From Kamptonema formosum PCC 6407 (GTDB taxonomy: Bacteria; Cyanobacteriota; Cyanobacteriia; Cyanobacteriales; Microcoleaceae), in assembly GCF_000332155.1 (NCBI RefSeq), contig NZ_KB235904.1, positions 1,926,248 through 1,990,247 on the forward strand: a stretch of DNA of 64,000 bases, read 5' to 3'. Shown here in pieces: positions 8,840 to 18,064 of the stretch (within the stretch, counting starts at the first letter, position 1; every line of letters begins with the position of its first letter). The translations under genes and the position numbers were made by a program. The notes under the pieces were generated by a model. It ran no database searches. It was not told the origin of the DNA and saw only the letters and a list, made by a program, of their open reading frames with translations.

Positions 8840-8863
8840 AAATTGGTGGTTTCAGGTAAACCA

Positions 8864-9745
8864 GTGGACTTAAAACAAATATTCAAAACACCAAACCCGA
8901 TTATTGGCGTTGTACATTTGCAACCCCTTCCCACTTCTGTGCGTTGGGGCGGCAATCTCAAAGCTATTATCGGGAGAGCTGAGCAAGAGGCGACAGCGCT
9001 GGCTTCTGGTGGCGTAAACGGTATTATAGTCGAGAATTTTTTCGACGCTCCTTTTGCCAAAGACGAGGTAGATCCGGCTGTGGTGAGCGCTATGACGCTA
9101 GTTGTACAGCGGCTAATGAACTTGGTGACGCTGCCGATCGGAGTTAATGTTTTGCGGAATGATGGTAAGAGTGCAATGGCGATCGCCTCCTGTACTCAAG
9201 CCCACTTCATCCGCGTCAACGTTCTCAACGGTGTCATGGCTTGCGACCAAGGATTAATCGAAGGCCAAGCTCACCAACTGCTACGCTATCGCCGAGAATT
9301 GGGGAGCGATGTCAAAATATTAGCAGATGTTTTGGTCAAGCATGGTCGGCCCTTGGGTAGCCCCAATCTGACCACAGCCGTGCAAGAGACCATAGAACGC
9401 GCTTTAGCCGATGCAGTGATTATCTCTGGTTGGACTACTGGTAGTCCTCCCAATTTAGAGGATCTGGAATTGGCAACCGCAGCGGCGGCAGGGACACCAG
9501 TTTTCATCGGTAGCGGTGCTAATTGGGAAAATATCCCCAGCTTGATCTGTGCTGTTGATGGCGTAATTGTCTCTAGTTCCTTGAAGCGACACGGCAGGAT
9601 CGAACAACCAATAGATCCCATTCGCGTCAGTCAGTTTGTGGAGGCGACACGGCGCAGCCTTAATGCCAAAGCTCAACAAAGAACTGGAGAATGGGGAGTA
9701 GAGACTGGGAACTCCCAATCTCCGATCGCTAATTCTCAAATCTAA
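8864..9745 (+). CDS. btpA: BtpA family protein (photosystem I biogenesis)
   Basis: The BtpA domain begins VDLKQIFKTPNPIIGVVHLQ and runs to the end as a TIM-barrel-like protein. Cyanobacterial BtpA is a thylakoid-associated factor needed for stable accumulation of photosystem I reaction-centre proteins. The longest ORF starts at an ATG at 8723, but its first ~40 codons come from an IS200/IS605 relic. I therefore place the start at the in-frame GTG at 8864, where the conserved family N-terminus begins; no strong ribosome site is visible there. With this start the protein is 293 residues, a normal family length. A short tail (~20 residues) after the conserved domain looks non-conserved. VKOR follows after 23 bp and may be co-transcribed. 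Confidence 0.85.
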   Translation: MDLKQIFKTPNPIIGVVHLQPLPTSVRWGGNLKAIIGRAEQEATALASGGVNGIIVENFFDAPFAKDEVDPAVVSAMTLVVQRLMNLVTLPIGVNVLRNDGKSAMAIASCTQAHFIRVNVLNGVMACDQGLIEGQAHQLLRYRRELGSDVKILADVLVKHGRPLGSPNLTTAVQETIERALADAVIISGWTTGSPPNLEDLELATAAAAGTPVFIGSGANWENIPSLICAVDGVIVSSSLKRHGRIEQPIDPIRVSQFVEATRRSLNAKAQQRTGEWGVETGNSQSPIANSQI

Positions 9746-9768
9746 AATCTAAACTCTAAATACGAGAA

Positions 9769-10701
9769 ATGGTTCGCCGACGTTCAACCCCCTGGATTCA
9801 CCGCTGGTCTAGAATTATCATTGCCGCGATCGCAGCTATCGGCGTTCTAGAAACTGCCTATCTGACGATCGCGAAATTAACTGGAAATTCTGTCCTTTGT
9901 CCGACTAGCGGTTGTGAAAAAGTGCTCAACAGCCCCTATGCCACTGTAGGTGGCATATTACCCTTGAGTTTGTTGGGTTTTGCTGCTTATCTCAGCATGG
10001 CCGCACTGGCAGTGGTTCCACTCGTCGTTAATTCTGAAACAGATAAAGGACTCCGCTCTAAATTAGAAAGCTCGACTTGGCTGGTAATCTTTGTATTAGC
10101 CACTGCCATGCCGATTTTTAGCGGCTACTTGATGTATTTAATGATTTTTCAGATCGGGGACTTATGCGTTTACTGCGTTAGTTCGGCTATACTCTCGATC
10201 TCTCTGTTTCTAGTGACTTTACTGGGCCACGAGTGGGAAGATGTCGGGCAACTCTTGTTTACGGGGACTATAGTAGCGATGGTCACGACGATCGGTGCCT
10301 TGGGTCTTTACAACAGCCACAGCGTAGAGACCTCCTCGTCTAACTCCGCCCCCGGCATTGCTGCCCCTGCTGTTACTACCGTTTCGGGAACGGCAGAAAT
10401 CGCTTTAGCCCGCCATCTCAAGCAGATAGGTGCTAAAGAATATGGCGCTTACTGGTGTCCTCATTGTCACGAACAGAAAGAACTGTTTGGCAACCAGGCG
10501 GCAAGTATTCTGGATTACGTAGAATGCGATCCCAAGGGTAAAAACTCCCGGACTCAACTGTGCGAAGCAGCAAAAATTCAAGGTTTCCCGACTTGGGAAA
10601 TCAACGGCAAGTTATATGCAGGTACGCAAAGTTTGGAGAAGCTGGCTGAGGTATCGGGTTACACAGGGCCTACCAATTTCCGAAGTTCACCCCCTAGATA
10701 A
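9769..10701 (+). CDS. Vitamin K epoxide reductase (VKOR)-thioredoxin fusion
   Basis: 310 residues. The N-terminal part has about five membrane segments with the VKOR cysteines: an outer pair in LCPTSGCEKV and the active-site CVYC (~residues 130-135). A linker leads to a thioredoxin-like domain with CPHC (GAYWCPHCHEQ, ~residue 227). In cyanobacteria this fusion is the periplasmic/lumenal disulfide-forming enzyme: the Trx domain oxidises substrate proteins and VKOR passes electrons to quinone. It starts 23 bp after btpA. All four functional Cys pairs are present, so it should be active. Confidence 0.92.
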   Translation: MVRRRSTPWIHRWSRIIIAAIAAIGVLETAYLTIAKLTGNSVLCPTSGCEKVLNSPYATVGGILPLSLLGFAAYLSMAALAVVPLVVNSETDKGLRSKLESSTWLVIFVLATAMPIFSGYLMYLMIFQIGDLCVYCVSSAILSISLFLVTLLGHEWEDVGQLLFTGTIVAMVTTIGALGLYNSHSVETSSSNSAPGIAAPAVTTVSGTAEIALARHLKQIGAKEYGAYWCPHCHEQKELFGNQAASILDYVECDPKGKNSRTQLCEAAKIQGFPTWEINGKLYAGTQSLEKLAEVSGYTGPTNFRSSPPR

Positions 10702-10770
10702 TCTATAGAGAGGGGCTAGGGGCTAGGGGCTAGGGGCTAGGGGCTAGGGGCTAGGGAAGAGGGAGGAAGA
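10702..10770. repeat. GGGGCTAG short tandem repeat
   Basis: Tandem GGGGCTA units directly after the VKOR stop. The same repeat occurs near 27500, 37470-37520, 38775-38800, 55605-55650 and, inverted, 55875-55890. Confidence 0.8.
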
Positions 10771-10800
10771 AAGAGGGAAGGAGAATTATAGCGATCGCTA

Positions 10801-10904
10801 ATACCAATTCTCCAAATTATTGACACAAGTTGTATTGTTGAGTTAACTTCAGAAGATAGACCTACTACCACTCCTGCTGCATAACTTTTTGAGAGAATTG
10901 GTAT
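10801..10904. repeat. MITE-like element, copy 1 (TACCAATTCTC family)
   Basis: About 104 bp bounded by inverted ends TACCAATTCTC and GAGAATTGGTA. The interior shares GTTGAGTTAACTTCAGAAGAT with the second copy at 60671-60776. It encodes no protein. Between it and the terminator at 11074 lie repeated CATAACTTCTGCTTTCTTCC-type units; no gene is seen in 10905-11073. Confidence 0.8.
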
Positions 10905-11073
10905 TACAAGAGCCTCATAACTTCTGCTTTCTTCCTTATAACTCCTGCTTTCTTCCTCATAACTTCTGCTTTTTGCCTCATAACTTCTGGCTCCTGCCTC
11001 CTGCCTCCTGCCTTCTGCCTCTGCATAAGAAGAAAAACTCTCCCTGATTTTGACAAATAAAGGTTAATTCCCA

Positions 11074-11111
11074 AAAACAGCCAGAGGTGCGATCGCGCCT
11101 CTGGCTGTTTT
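11074..11111. terminator. Strong hairpin with HIP1 in the loop
   Basis: A 14-bp perfect stem AAAACAGCCAGAGG / CCTCTGGCTGTTTT, with a loop containing GCGATCGC and flanking A and T runs. It is a likely bidirectional terminator ahead of the cyclase gene. Confidence 0.8.
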
Positions 11112-11240
11112 GTTTGTGGATAGGTTATCTTAAGAATTACCCGATAACTTTTAGCCCCATCTCCCTTCTCCCCGATCCCTTCGCCCTGGTTCCTGGTGGT
11201 TCCTGGTTCCTTGTTTCTTCTTTTTTTTCCTTCTACTTAG

Positions 11241-13394
11241 ATGTTCAAGCGGCTCAGCAAAGCTTCAAATAATACGCGGGGAACCCTAAAAAAGTGGTGT
11301 AGAGAACGGCGAGTATTCATTACTGCTGCAACTGTTGCTAGTACAGTTATTCTCCTACGTTCCTTCGCACTTTTGCAGTTCTCAGAATTGGCGGCTATCG
11401 ATCAGTTTTTTCGCTGGCGGCCCCTAGAACCAATTGATGAAAGAATTGTAATTGTGGCAATTAATGAAGCCGATTTACAAAAATTCGGCTACCCCATCCC
11501 CGATGGTGTGATGGCACAGTTATTACAAAAATTATACGCTGGTCAACCGCAAGCGATCGGTCTAGATATCTATCGAGACTTGACGGTAGAACCAGGCTAT
11601 GAAAAATTGGTGCAAGCTTTTGAAACTATCCCTAACTTGATTGGGATTGAGAAAAGTCAGGATGAAAATAACTTGGGAGTACGCCCCCCTAGCGTTCTCA
11701 GTCAACGGAATCAGGTAGGTTTAAATAATGTTGTTGTTGATGCCGACGGCAAAATACGCAGAGCTTTACTTTATTCGTGGCCGGAAGGTGAAAAAACTCG
11801 CGAAAGTTTTGCGCTGAAATTAGCTTTAATTTACCTGAAAACTGAAGGTATTACCCCTCAGCCAGCAACGAGCAATCCTAAGTATTTACAATTGGGTGAG
11901 GGTGTTTTTGAGCGGTTTGAATCTAATCATGGGCCTTACATTCGAGCTGAAAGTCGAGGTTATCAAATTTTAGGGAATCTTCGCGGCCCTGTTGGTAGTT
12001 TTCGCAGCGTGTCGATGGCAGAGGTTATGTCTGGGAAGATGCCACCCGATTTTGTGCGATCGCGTATTGTTTTAATCGGTTCGACTGCAACTAGCCTCAA
12101 AGATTTTCAGCAAACTTCCTACAGCGGTGGTTTATTGGATTCGCCTAAACCTGTACCAGGAGTTGAACTTCAGGCTAATTTTTTGAGTCAGATTTTGAGT
12201 GCGGCCTTGGAAGGGAGAACGGGTTTTAAAGTCTGGTCAGACTGGGCTGAATGGCTGTGGATTTGGGGTTGGTCTTGGGTGGGAGCTTTTGTAAGCTGGA
12301 AGTTGCGATCGCCTCAACTATCGCTGCTGTTCCTTTTAGGAGTGAGTGTTGGTCTCACTACCAGTCTGTATTTGGCTTTCTTAGGGGGTTGGTGGTTGCC
12401 GTTAATTCCGCCTTTAATGGCGATCGCAGGGTCTGCTGCGGTTATAGTTGGCTATCTGGCTCACTTACAGGAAGAATTCAAACGCTCGAAAGAATTTTTG
12501 CAGACTGTAATTAATACAATTCCCGATCCAATTTTTGTTACTGATATCAACCACCGTCGGATCGTTTTGAATCAAGCTTATTGCCGCTTAATCGGTCAGC
12601 CACTAGAAATGTTAATCAGCAAGACTGATTATGATTTATTTCCTAAGCATGAAGCTGACATCTTTTGGCATCAAGATAATTTAGTGTTTGCTACGCAGCT
12701 AGAGTATGAAAATGAGGAAGAATTTACTGATGCTAGTGGCACTACACATTTAATTGCTACGAAAAGATCGCTGCACAAAGATGCTGCGGGTAATTTATTT
12801 TTAGTCGGTGCGATCAGAGATATTACTGAACGCAAGCGTATGGAAGAAGAACTGAAGCAAAAAAATGCTGAACTCCTACTTTCGGAAGATCGCTTGCGCT
12901 ATCAAGCCTATCATGACGATCTTACTGGTTTGCCGAATCGCCAATTGTTTCACGAAAGTTTGAGTGTGTCTATAAAACAAGCTTCTGTTAAAGATCAATT
13001 AGTTGCTTTACTATTTTTGGATCTGGATGGATTTAAGTTAATTAATGATTCTCTCGGACACGATGTTGGAGATCTACTTTTAAAAGGGGTTGCGGAAAGG
13101 TTGAAAGGATGTTTGCGGGGTAGCGATACGATCTCGCGCTTAGGAGGTGATGAGTTTACTGTGATTTTACCCGGAATTCCGGGAAAACCGGACGCGGCAA
13201 GAGTAGCTGAAAAAATTCTGGATGCTATTACTCAAGTTTTCTTACTTGACGGAAATTCAATTGCGGTAACTACGAGTATTGGTATTAGTTTGTACCCCTT
13301 GGATGGTCAAGATAAGGAAACTTTGATTAAGAATGCGGATGCGGCTATGTATCGTGCTAAGGAACTTGGGAAAAACCGATTTGAGTTTTCTTGA
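11241..13394 (+). CDS. CHASE2-PAS-GGDEF diguanylate cyclase
   Basis: 717 residues. An N-terminal membrane segment is followed by an extracytoplasmic CHASE2 sensor (~residues 50-330), a cluster of about three membrane helices (~residues 335-405), a PAS domain (~residues 415-535) and a C-terminal GGDEF domain. The catalytic loop is intact (RLGGDEFTV), and RGSD five residues upstream is an RxxD inhibitory site. The protein should make c-di-GMP in response to a periplasmic signal and be product-inhibited. No EAL domain is present. It converges on the UbiH-type gene with a 44-bp gap. Confidence 0.92.
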   Translation: MFKRLSKASNNTRGTLKKWCRERRVFITAATVASTVILLRSFALLQFSELAAIDQFFRWRPLEPIDERIVIVAINEADLQKFGYPIPDGVMAQLLQKLYAGQPQAIGLDIYRDLTVEPGYEKLVQAFETIPNLIGIEKSQDENNLGVRPPSVLSQRNQVGLNNVVVDADGKIRRALLYSWPEGEKTRESFALKLALIYLKTEGITPQPATSNPKYLQLGEGVFERFESNHGPYIRAESRGYQILGNLRGPVGSFRSVSMAEVMSGKMPPDFVRSRIVLIGSTATSLKDFQQTSYSGGLLDSPKPVPGVELQANFLSQILSAALEGRTGFKVWSDWAEWLWIWGWSWVGAFVSWKLRSPQLSLLFLLGVSVGLTTSLYLAFLGGWWLPLIPPLMAIAGSAAVIVGYLAHLQEEFKRSKEFLQTVINTIPDPIFVTDINHRRIVLNQAYCRLIGQPLEMLISKTDYDLFPKHEADIFWHQDNLVFATQLEYENEEEFTDASGTTHLIATKRSLHKDAAGNLFLVGAIRDITERKRMEEELKQKNAELLLSEDRLRYQAYHDDLTGLPNRQLFHESLSVSIKQASVKDQLVALLFLDLDGFKLINDSLGHDVGDLLLKGVAERLKGCLRGSDTISRLGGDEFTVILPGIPGKPDAARVAEKILDAITQVFLLDGNSIAVTTSIGISLYPLDGQDKETLIKNADAAMYRAKELGKNRFEFS

Positions 13395-13438
13395 ATCAGA
13401 CTTAGGATTTACTAGATTCTTCTTCTTTGTTCCTTTGC

Positions 13439-14713
13439 CTATAATTCAGGAGCACGGCCGAATAAACCTGTCATCAGTCGCAATGCTAATAGTTTGACTA
13501 GGGGAATTGTTCGTAAACTCCATAAACAAAAGCGGCGAAAAGCAATAATTGGAAGCCAAGTATTAGAGAAGAGGCGGTCTAGAAAATCGGTAAATCCTAA
13601 AACTACTAAGTTTTCTTTTTTTCGCCAACTTTCGTAACGTTTTAATACTTGTAAATTGCCGATGTCTTCACCTCGATCGCTTGCCGATCGCAAGATTTGT
13701 GCGATCGCGGCCGCATCCCGAATCCCCATATTTAAACCTTGTCCGCCGACGGGATGGCAGCAGTGGGCGGCATCGCCAATTAATGCTAATCTGGGTAAGG
13801 CGTAGCGATCGCTCTGCATGAGCTGAACGGGAAATAGGTAGCGATCGCTAATTAATTCTAAACGTCCCAAAAGTCTGCCAGTTCGCTGTTCTAATAAAGC
13901 TAGAAACTCTTGTTTATCTAGTTCTTGCAAGGCTTTTGCTTCGGCGTGGGGTGCAGTCCAAACAATCTGATAGCGGTTTCCAGGGAGTGGCAATACCCCC
14001 ATCGGGCCACTGGGCCAAAAACGCTCAAAGGCGATATCATTGTGAGGTTTTTCTGTTTTAATGGTGATGGCAATGCAAGACTGCCAATATTTCCAGCCTT
14101 GAGTTGTAATTTTAGCTTGAGTGCGGATGTGCGATCGCGAACCATCGGCGGCGACTAATAACCGCGTGCGGATAGTCTGAGTTTCGCCGTTGATTTTTAC
14201 TTCGACTTCGGCGCGATCGCTATAATATTGAACCTGTAAAACTTCAGCCGGACAAATCCAAGTAAAATTAGGACATTTTGCTAAGCATTCTTGCAAAGCA
14301 GTCAGCAATACGCCATGTTCCCCCACATAACCGAGTGCTGTTTTGGGTACAGGCATTTTACCTGTATTTCCCAAGTCTTCTCGATAGAATTGAACTATCC
14401 CTGGATAGTCGCCATCGCAGAGGTTAATCTGTTGAAAGGTGGTAATTTGTGGCAATATTTCCTGCCAAACACCAATACCTTCTAAAATCATTCCCGACAT
14501 CAGAGAAAGTGCATAAGCTTGTCTTCTACTTGCTGCTACAGATGGCGTTTGAGTCTCAATTATTGTTACTTTTAAGCCGGAATCTTTTAAGGCACAAGCT
14601 AAAGTTGCCCCGACAATGCCGCCGCCTGCGATCGCGATATCAAAATCAAATTCTGGTTTTGGTTGGGGTGTTTCTGATGTGGAAATTGTTTGCGAAAGTT
14701 GATCTACTGGCAT
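13439..14713 (-). CDS. UbiH/COQ6-type FAD-dependent monooxygenase
   Basis: 424 residues. The dinucleotide-binding motif IAGGGIVGATLACAL is near residue 28, a DG motif (VAADGSRSHIR) lies mid-protein, and the second FAD motif GDAAHCCHPVGGQGLNMG is near residue 312. This is the UbiH/UbiF/VisC/COQ6 hydroxylase family, which hydroxylates the ring of quinone precursors; in cyanobacteria it would act in plastoquinone or another prenylquinone or aromatic pathway, with the exact substrate uncertain. It stands alone, convergent with the cyclase gene. Confidence 0.85.
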   Translation of the reverse strand: MPVDQLSQTISTSETPQPKPEFDFDIAIAGGGIVGATLACALKDSGLKVTIIETQTPSVAASRRQAYALSLMSGMILEGIGVWQEILPQITTFQQINLCDGDYPGIVQFYREDLGNTGKMPVPKTALGYVGEHGVLLTALQECLAKCPNFTWICPAEVLQVQYYSDRAEVEVKINGETQTIRTRLLVAADGSRSHIRTQAKITTQGWKYWQSCIAITIKTEKPHNDIAFERFWPSGPMGVLPLPGNRYQIVWTAPHAEAKALQELDKQEFLALLEQRTGRLLGRLELISDRYLFPVQLMQSDRYALPRLALIGDAAHCCHPVGGQGLNMGIRDAAAIAQILRSASDRGEDIGNLQVLKRYESWRKKENLVVLGFTDFLDRLFSNTWLPIIAFRRFCLWSLRTIPLVKLLALRLMTGLFGRAPEL

Positions 14714-14890
14714 TGTTATTTAATTACTAATTGTTAACACTTAACTGTTAATTGCTAATTGTAAAAGTTACAACTTGTAGTTACAACTTGTAGGGTGGGT
14801 GCTGCCCTAATCTAGATGATAAACATAAAAAATATAGCATTGGCAGTGCCCATATTACTACTGGCGAGACAAATTAGCAGCGCCCACTTA
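14714..14890. other. Intergenic spacer with short repeats
   Basis: Contains a doubled TACAACTTGTAG and a GTGGGTGCTGCCC / GGCAGTGCCCA-type imperfect inverted element. No gene is seen. Confidence 0.4.
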
Positions 14891-15658
14891 CTAAACCATA
14901 GTCATTGACATCAGTTCATCAGTCATTTCAAAGTTAGCTGTAACGCTTTGTACATCATCCAAATCTTCCAGTGCATCCATTAATTTTAGCAGAGATCGCG
15001 CCTTGTCTGGATTATCCACTTCTACTGAATTGCTAGGAATCCAGCGAGTTTCTGATTGCATCACTACAAACCCCCTTTTTTTCAATACCTTACTCAGGTT
15101 TTCTAAGTTCGATACTTCAGTAAATACCTCCGCACCTTCAGTATCTTCATCTATTGATATCAACTCATAATATTCTGCTTCCCCCTCTAATGATGCTTCC
15201 AATAAGTCATCTTCATTAATGGGGCCAAACACCGTACAAACACCTTTTTGATCGAACATCCAACCTACACAACCAGTTTCACCTAAATTGCCACCATTCT
15301 TAGTAAAAGCTTCTCGCAAATCAGCCGCCGTGCGGTTACGATTATCTGTAAGTGCTTCAATTAAAATAGCGACACCACCAACACCGTAGCCTTCATAACG
15401 AATGGATTCTAATTCTGAAGTCGGCCCCAGTTTACCTGCACCTTTGGCAATTGCGCGTTCAATATTCTCACTAGGAATTGCCGCCGCCTTAGCCTTATCA
15501 ATTGCCGTCCGCAGTTGAAAATTACCAGCGGGATCTGGTACGCCACTACGGGCCGCAACGATAATTTCGCGGGATATTTTAGCAAAAATTTTACCTTTTA
15601 CGGCATCTACTCTAGCTTTTTGGCGTTTAATATTCGCCCATTTACTATGTCCAGCCAT
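14891..15658 (-). CDS. YebC/PmpR family protein
   Basis: 255 residues starting [25 protein letters not shown], the near-invariant N-terminus of the YebC family. [17 protein letters not shown] and [15 protein letters not shown] follow. Family members are DNA-binding regulators, and recent work also ties YebC to translation of proline-rich stretches. Full length for the family, with no visible defect. Its ATG lies directly beside an AAGGAAG microsatellite on the upstream side. Confidence 0.92.
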   Translation of the reverse strand: MAGHSKWANIKRQKARVDAVKGKIFAKISREIIVAARSGVPDPAGNFQLRTAIDKAKAAAIPSENIERAIAKGAGKLGPTSELESIRYEGYGVGGVAILIEALTDNRNRTAADLREAFTKNGGNLGETGCVGWMFDQKGVCTVFGPINEDDLLEASLEGEAEYYELISIDEDTEGAEVFTEVSNLENLSKVLKKRGFVVMQSETRWIPSNSVEVDNPDKARSLLKLMDALEDLDDVQSVTANFEMTDELMSMTMV

Positions 15659-15662
15659 ATCG

Positions 15663-15743
15663 ATAGAAGAAGGAAGAAGGAAGAAGGAAGAAGGAAGAAG
15701 GAAGAAGGAAGAAGGAAGAAGGAAGTAAGGAAGAAGGAAGAAA
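15663..15743. repeat. GAAGGAAGAAG microsatellite
   Basis: Tandem AAGGAAGAAGG units immediately upstream of the yebC start. The same repeat occurs at ~25073-25114 (inverted), ~36980-37034, ~43241-43262 and ~60452-60475. Confidence 0.85.
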
Positions 15744-15791
15744 GAGAAATGGGGAGGCTTTCCCCAGTTAACAGTTAACAGTTAACTATTT

Positions 15792-16439
15792 TTAATTAAA
15801 CCGGAGATCGGTTTCAGTTTTGCTAAGGTGAGATGTGTCACCGTTAAGTTCCATGAGCCACTTTCCATCATCGCGCACAACTTTAACTAAGCAACACAGA
15901 GAGGCATTAATTTCTGTGTCAACGACTCCCTGAACTAATCCCATTGTAGTACCTATAACCGATGCACCGTGACCAACTAGCAAAATATTTTCGGGAAATT
16001 CTGCGGCGAGTCGCTTAGCAGTTTCGCTGGTACGTTTAAGGCATTCTTCCCCAGTTTCAGGATAGTAAGGAATAGCACTTGTGTCTGTGTAGGAGGGGTC
16101 AATCCTGGGGAAACGGTGGCACAATTCTTTGACAGATAGAGTTTCTGGCATTTCTGACATCCATTCAGGATTGAGCCATTCACAAAGTCCCCACTCTAGT
16201 TTAATCGATAAGTCTAAAGTTTGGGCAACGTGATTTGCTGTTTGAACTGTTCGCAGGAATGGTGAGGCAAAAATGTGGGTAATCTCTTCACCTTTGAGGC
16301 GATTTGCTAGTTGTTTTGCTTGAATGTGTCCGTCATCTGAAAGGTGAGGATCGTAGCGTTTTTCTGCTGTTAAAAACCAGTCGGGGTTTACGAAGTCGAT
16401 GCGGTTTCCGTGTCTTGCGATCCAGATTGTTTGAGGCAT
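15792..16439 (-). CDS. Histidine phosphatase family protein
   Basis: 215 residues. WIARHGNR at the N-terminus holds the phospho-accepting RHG motif. LSDDGHIQAKQLANRL, FASPFLRTVQTA and a late GHGAS with the second catalytic His complete the phosphoglycerate-mutase-like fold. It is likely a phosphatase of small phosphorylated metabolites or proteins; substrate unknown. A TTAACAG heptamer repeat lies just beyond the stop. Confidence 0.87.
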   Translation of the reverse strand: MPQTIWIARHGNRIDFVNPDWFLTAEKRYDPHLSDDGHIQAKQLANRLKGEEITHIFASPFLRTVQTANHVAQTLDLSIKLEWGLCEWLNPEWMSEMPETLSVKELCHRFPRIDPSYTDTSAIPYYPETGEECLKRTSETAKRLAAEFPENILLVGHGASVIGTTMGLVQGVVDTEINASLCCLVKVVRDDGKWLMELNGDTSHLSKTETDLRFN

Positions 16440-16656
16440 GAGTTATGGGTTAGGATTTGAGATTTTCGTAACTCGACTTTAGATTATATCGCGGTTAAAG
16501 TTTTTCTAGCCATGTTTGTTACCTATTATAATTCAAGTCAATCTATTAATCAACTCAATTCAGAGAACAACCGCCCGACTACCACTTAACTATGACCGTA
16601 AGCTTGTCAGAGATGTATAATAGTGGAAAAGCGACGTGACGACAGTTGACGAATTA

Positions 16657-16773
16657 TACTAAATCCGGCTTAAATACCCCCTTTATTCTTTAGTCCGCGC
16701 AGGCGGACTTAGTTTGTGTAGTAGCGATTTCAATCGCCGAATGATAAAGGGGATATCAAACCCCGATTTAGTA
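16657..16773. repeat. MITE-like element (TACTAAATCCGG family), copy 1
   Basis: Ends TACTAAATC and GATTTAGTA are inverted. The interior has TTTATTCTTTAGTCCGC, GCGGACTTAG and GCGATTTCAATCGC, shared with copies at ~25461-25561, ~25588-25751 and ~55671-55758. The rest of 16440-16890 shows no gene. Confidence 0.75.
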
Positions 16774-16890
16774 TTAACGGATGCTGTCTCCCGTAACAGG
16801 TGAAATCACCTGATAGATTGGCAATTTTCTCCTCAATCTGTTACTCTAGATTAGAGAAAGCGATGCGGTAAAATAGGAATTAACACCACT

Positions 16891-17169
16891 ATGAAAGTCA
16901 ACACTGACACTCTGACTCGCTATCTACATCGGCTCCGCAATCAACAAGGATGGATGCCTCTAAATGAAGTTGCAACTTCTCTTAATATAGACAGGGCTAC
17001 ATCTAGACGATATACCAATATGGTGATGGAGTGGGGATTAGTAGATCGCCAGCAATTAGAAGAACAACCTACCCAAGTTCGAGCTACTGATAAACTAATG
17101 AAATTGGAATCAGGGGAAGTCCGCCGAGTAGTAGAGGCTAATTGTAACGAAGAACCTCCGTTGTTGTAA
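16891..17169 (+). CDS. Small winged-helix-like protein
   Basis: 92 residues. The first ~60 residues read as a helix-turn-helix: GWMPLNEVATSLNIDRATSRRYTNMVMEWGLVDR (positions 20-53), suggesting a DNA-binding domain of the DeoR/winged-helix kind. The ATG at 16891 has an A-rich upstream region without an obvious Shine-Dalgarno site. I do not recognise a named family. It converges on the methyltransferase with 27 bp between stops. Confidence 0.6.
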   Translation: MKVNTDTLTRYLHRLRNQQGWMPLNEVATSLNIDRATSRRYTNMVMEWGLVDRQQLEEQPTQVRATDKLMKLESGEVRRVVEANCNEEPPLL

Positions 17170-17196
17170 ACTAACTCTATTTTAAGGACAGAGTAG

Positions 17197-17895
17197 CTAT
17201 TTGCCGCGCGATTGCTCTGTCCGCACTCGCAGCATTTGATTGCCACCATTTTGAAATTCATAGCATACTTCTTTGATTTCCGCACTATATCCTTTTGCTG
17301 CTAATTCTTCGATTAATTCTGGTAGTATTTTCACTGGTTCGCCAGAAATTTTTATGAGTGGAAATATCCGCACTTCTTGCGCGATGCGGCACATTTCTAA
17401 AATAGAGGCTAGGTGAAATTCGGCTGATAAATGGTCAGCATAAGTAAATAGGAAATGACTGCACAGCGCTAAATCAAACTGATGTTGATTGAAAGGTAGC
17501 AACGGCAATTCACCAGTTACATAGCGACCTGCTTGTATTCCCAGAGGCAAATCTTCTAGAAATTGCTGCATGGCTATCATTCGCACTTCACCTAGTTGTT
17601 CTGGCGATTCGATATCTGTCCAATTGTAGCAGTTTAGATTTGCTTTAGTGCCGTTAACTACAGTTTGATAACATTCTTGAATGCGGCTGGCAATTTCATC
17701 GGCGGTAAACTCATAAATTGGGTCGCAAGAAATTACTTTATTGCCTTGGCGAGTCATTTCAGCATTGAAGCTAGCAGGGCCGCCGGCACAGTCGAGAATT
17801 GTTGACTGGCGATCGCTTGCTGTCAGGTGAAACATGGCGATGTATTCATCTAGGCTACGGCCCCAAGGTATTACTTTTTCAAGTTTTAATCCCAT
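17197..17895 (-). CDS. Class I SAM-dependent methyltransferase-like protein
   Basis: 232 residues. ILDCAGGPASFNAEMT (~residues 33-48) is a motif I glycine loop, VISCDPIY is motif II, and FDLALCSHFLF corresponds to motif IV. This is a small stand-alone methyltransferase seen in cyanobacteria with no assigned substrate. It is transcribed away from the kinase-FGE gene, sharing the ~170-bp promoter region. Confidence 0.7.
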   Translation of the reverse strand: MGLKLEKVIPWGRSLDEYIAMFHLTASDRQSTILDCAGGPASFNAEMTRQGNKVISCDPIYEFTADEIASRIQECYQTVVNGTKANLNCYNWTDIESPEQLGEVRMIAMQQFLEDLPLGIQAGRYVTGELPLLPFNQHQFDLALCSHFLFTYADHLSAEFHLASILEMCRIAQEVRIFPLIKISGEPVKILPELIEELAAKGYSAEIKEVCYEFQNGGNQMLRVRTEQSRGK

Positions 17896-18064
17896 TTTTT
17901 AGCCAGAACGATAGTATTATAAATATTATATTCGTTATTGCTATTATGATAACTACAATGGCGCACCGACTGACGGAAGTTCTTGGGAAACTGGCACAGA
18001 TGATTGCCGAGTGTTACTTTTATGCCAAAATAAATCTTAATCTCCACTGCGTCGCCTAACAACT

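Noticed and set aside
8723-8863. 47-residue N-terminal extension of BtpA as real protein
   Set aside because: The segment reads as IS200/IS605 tail and right end, and the family N-terminus begins at the GTG.
11087-11272. 61-codon plus ORF before the diguanylate cyclase
   Set aside because: Begins in a terminator hairpin and overlaps the cyclase start in another frame.
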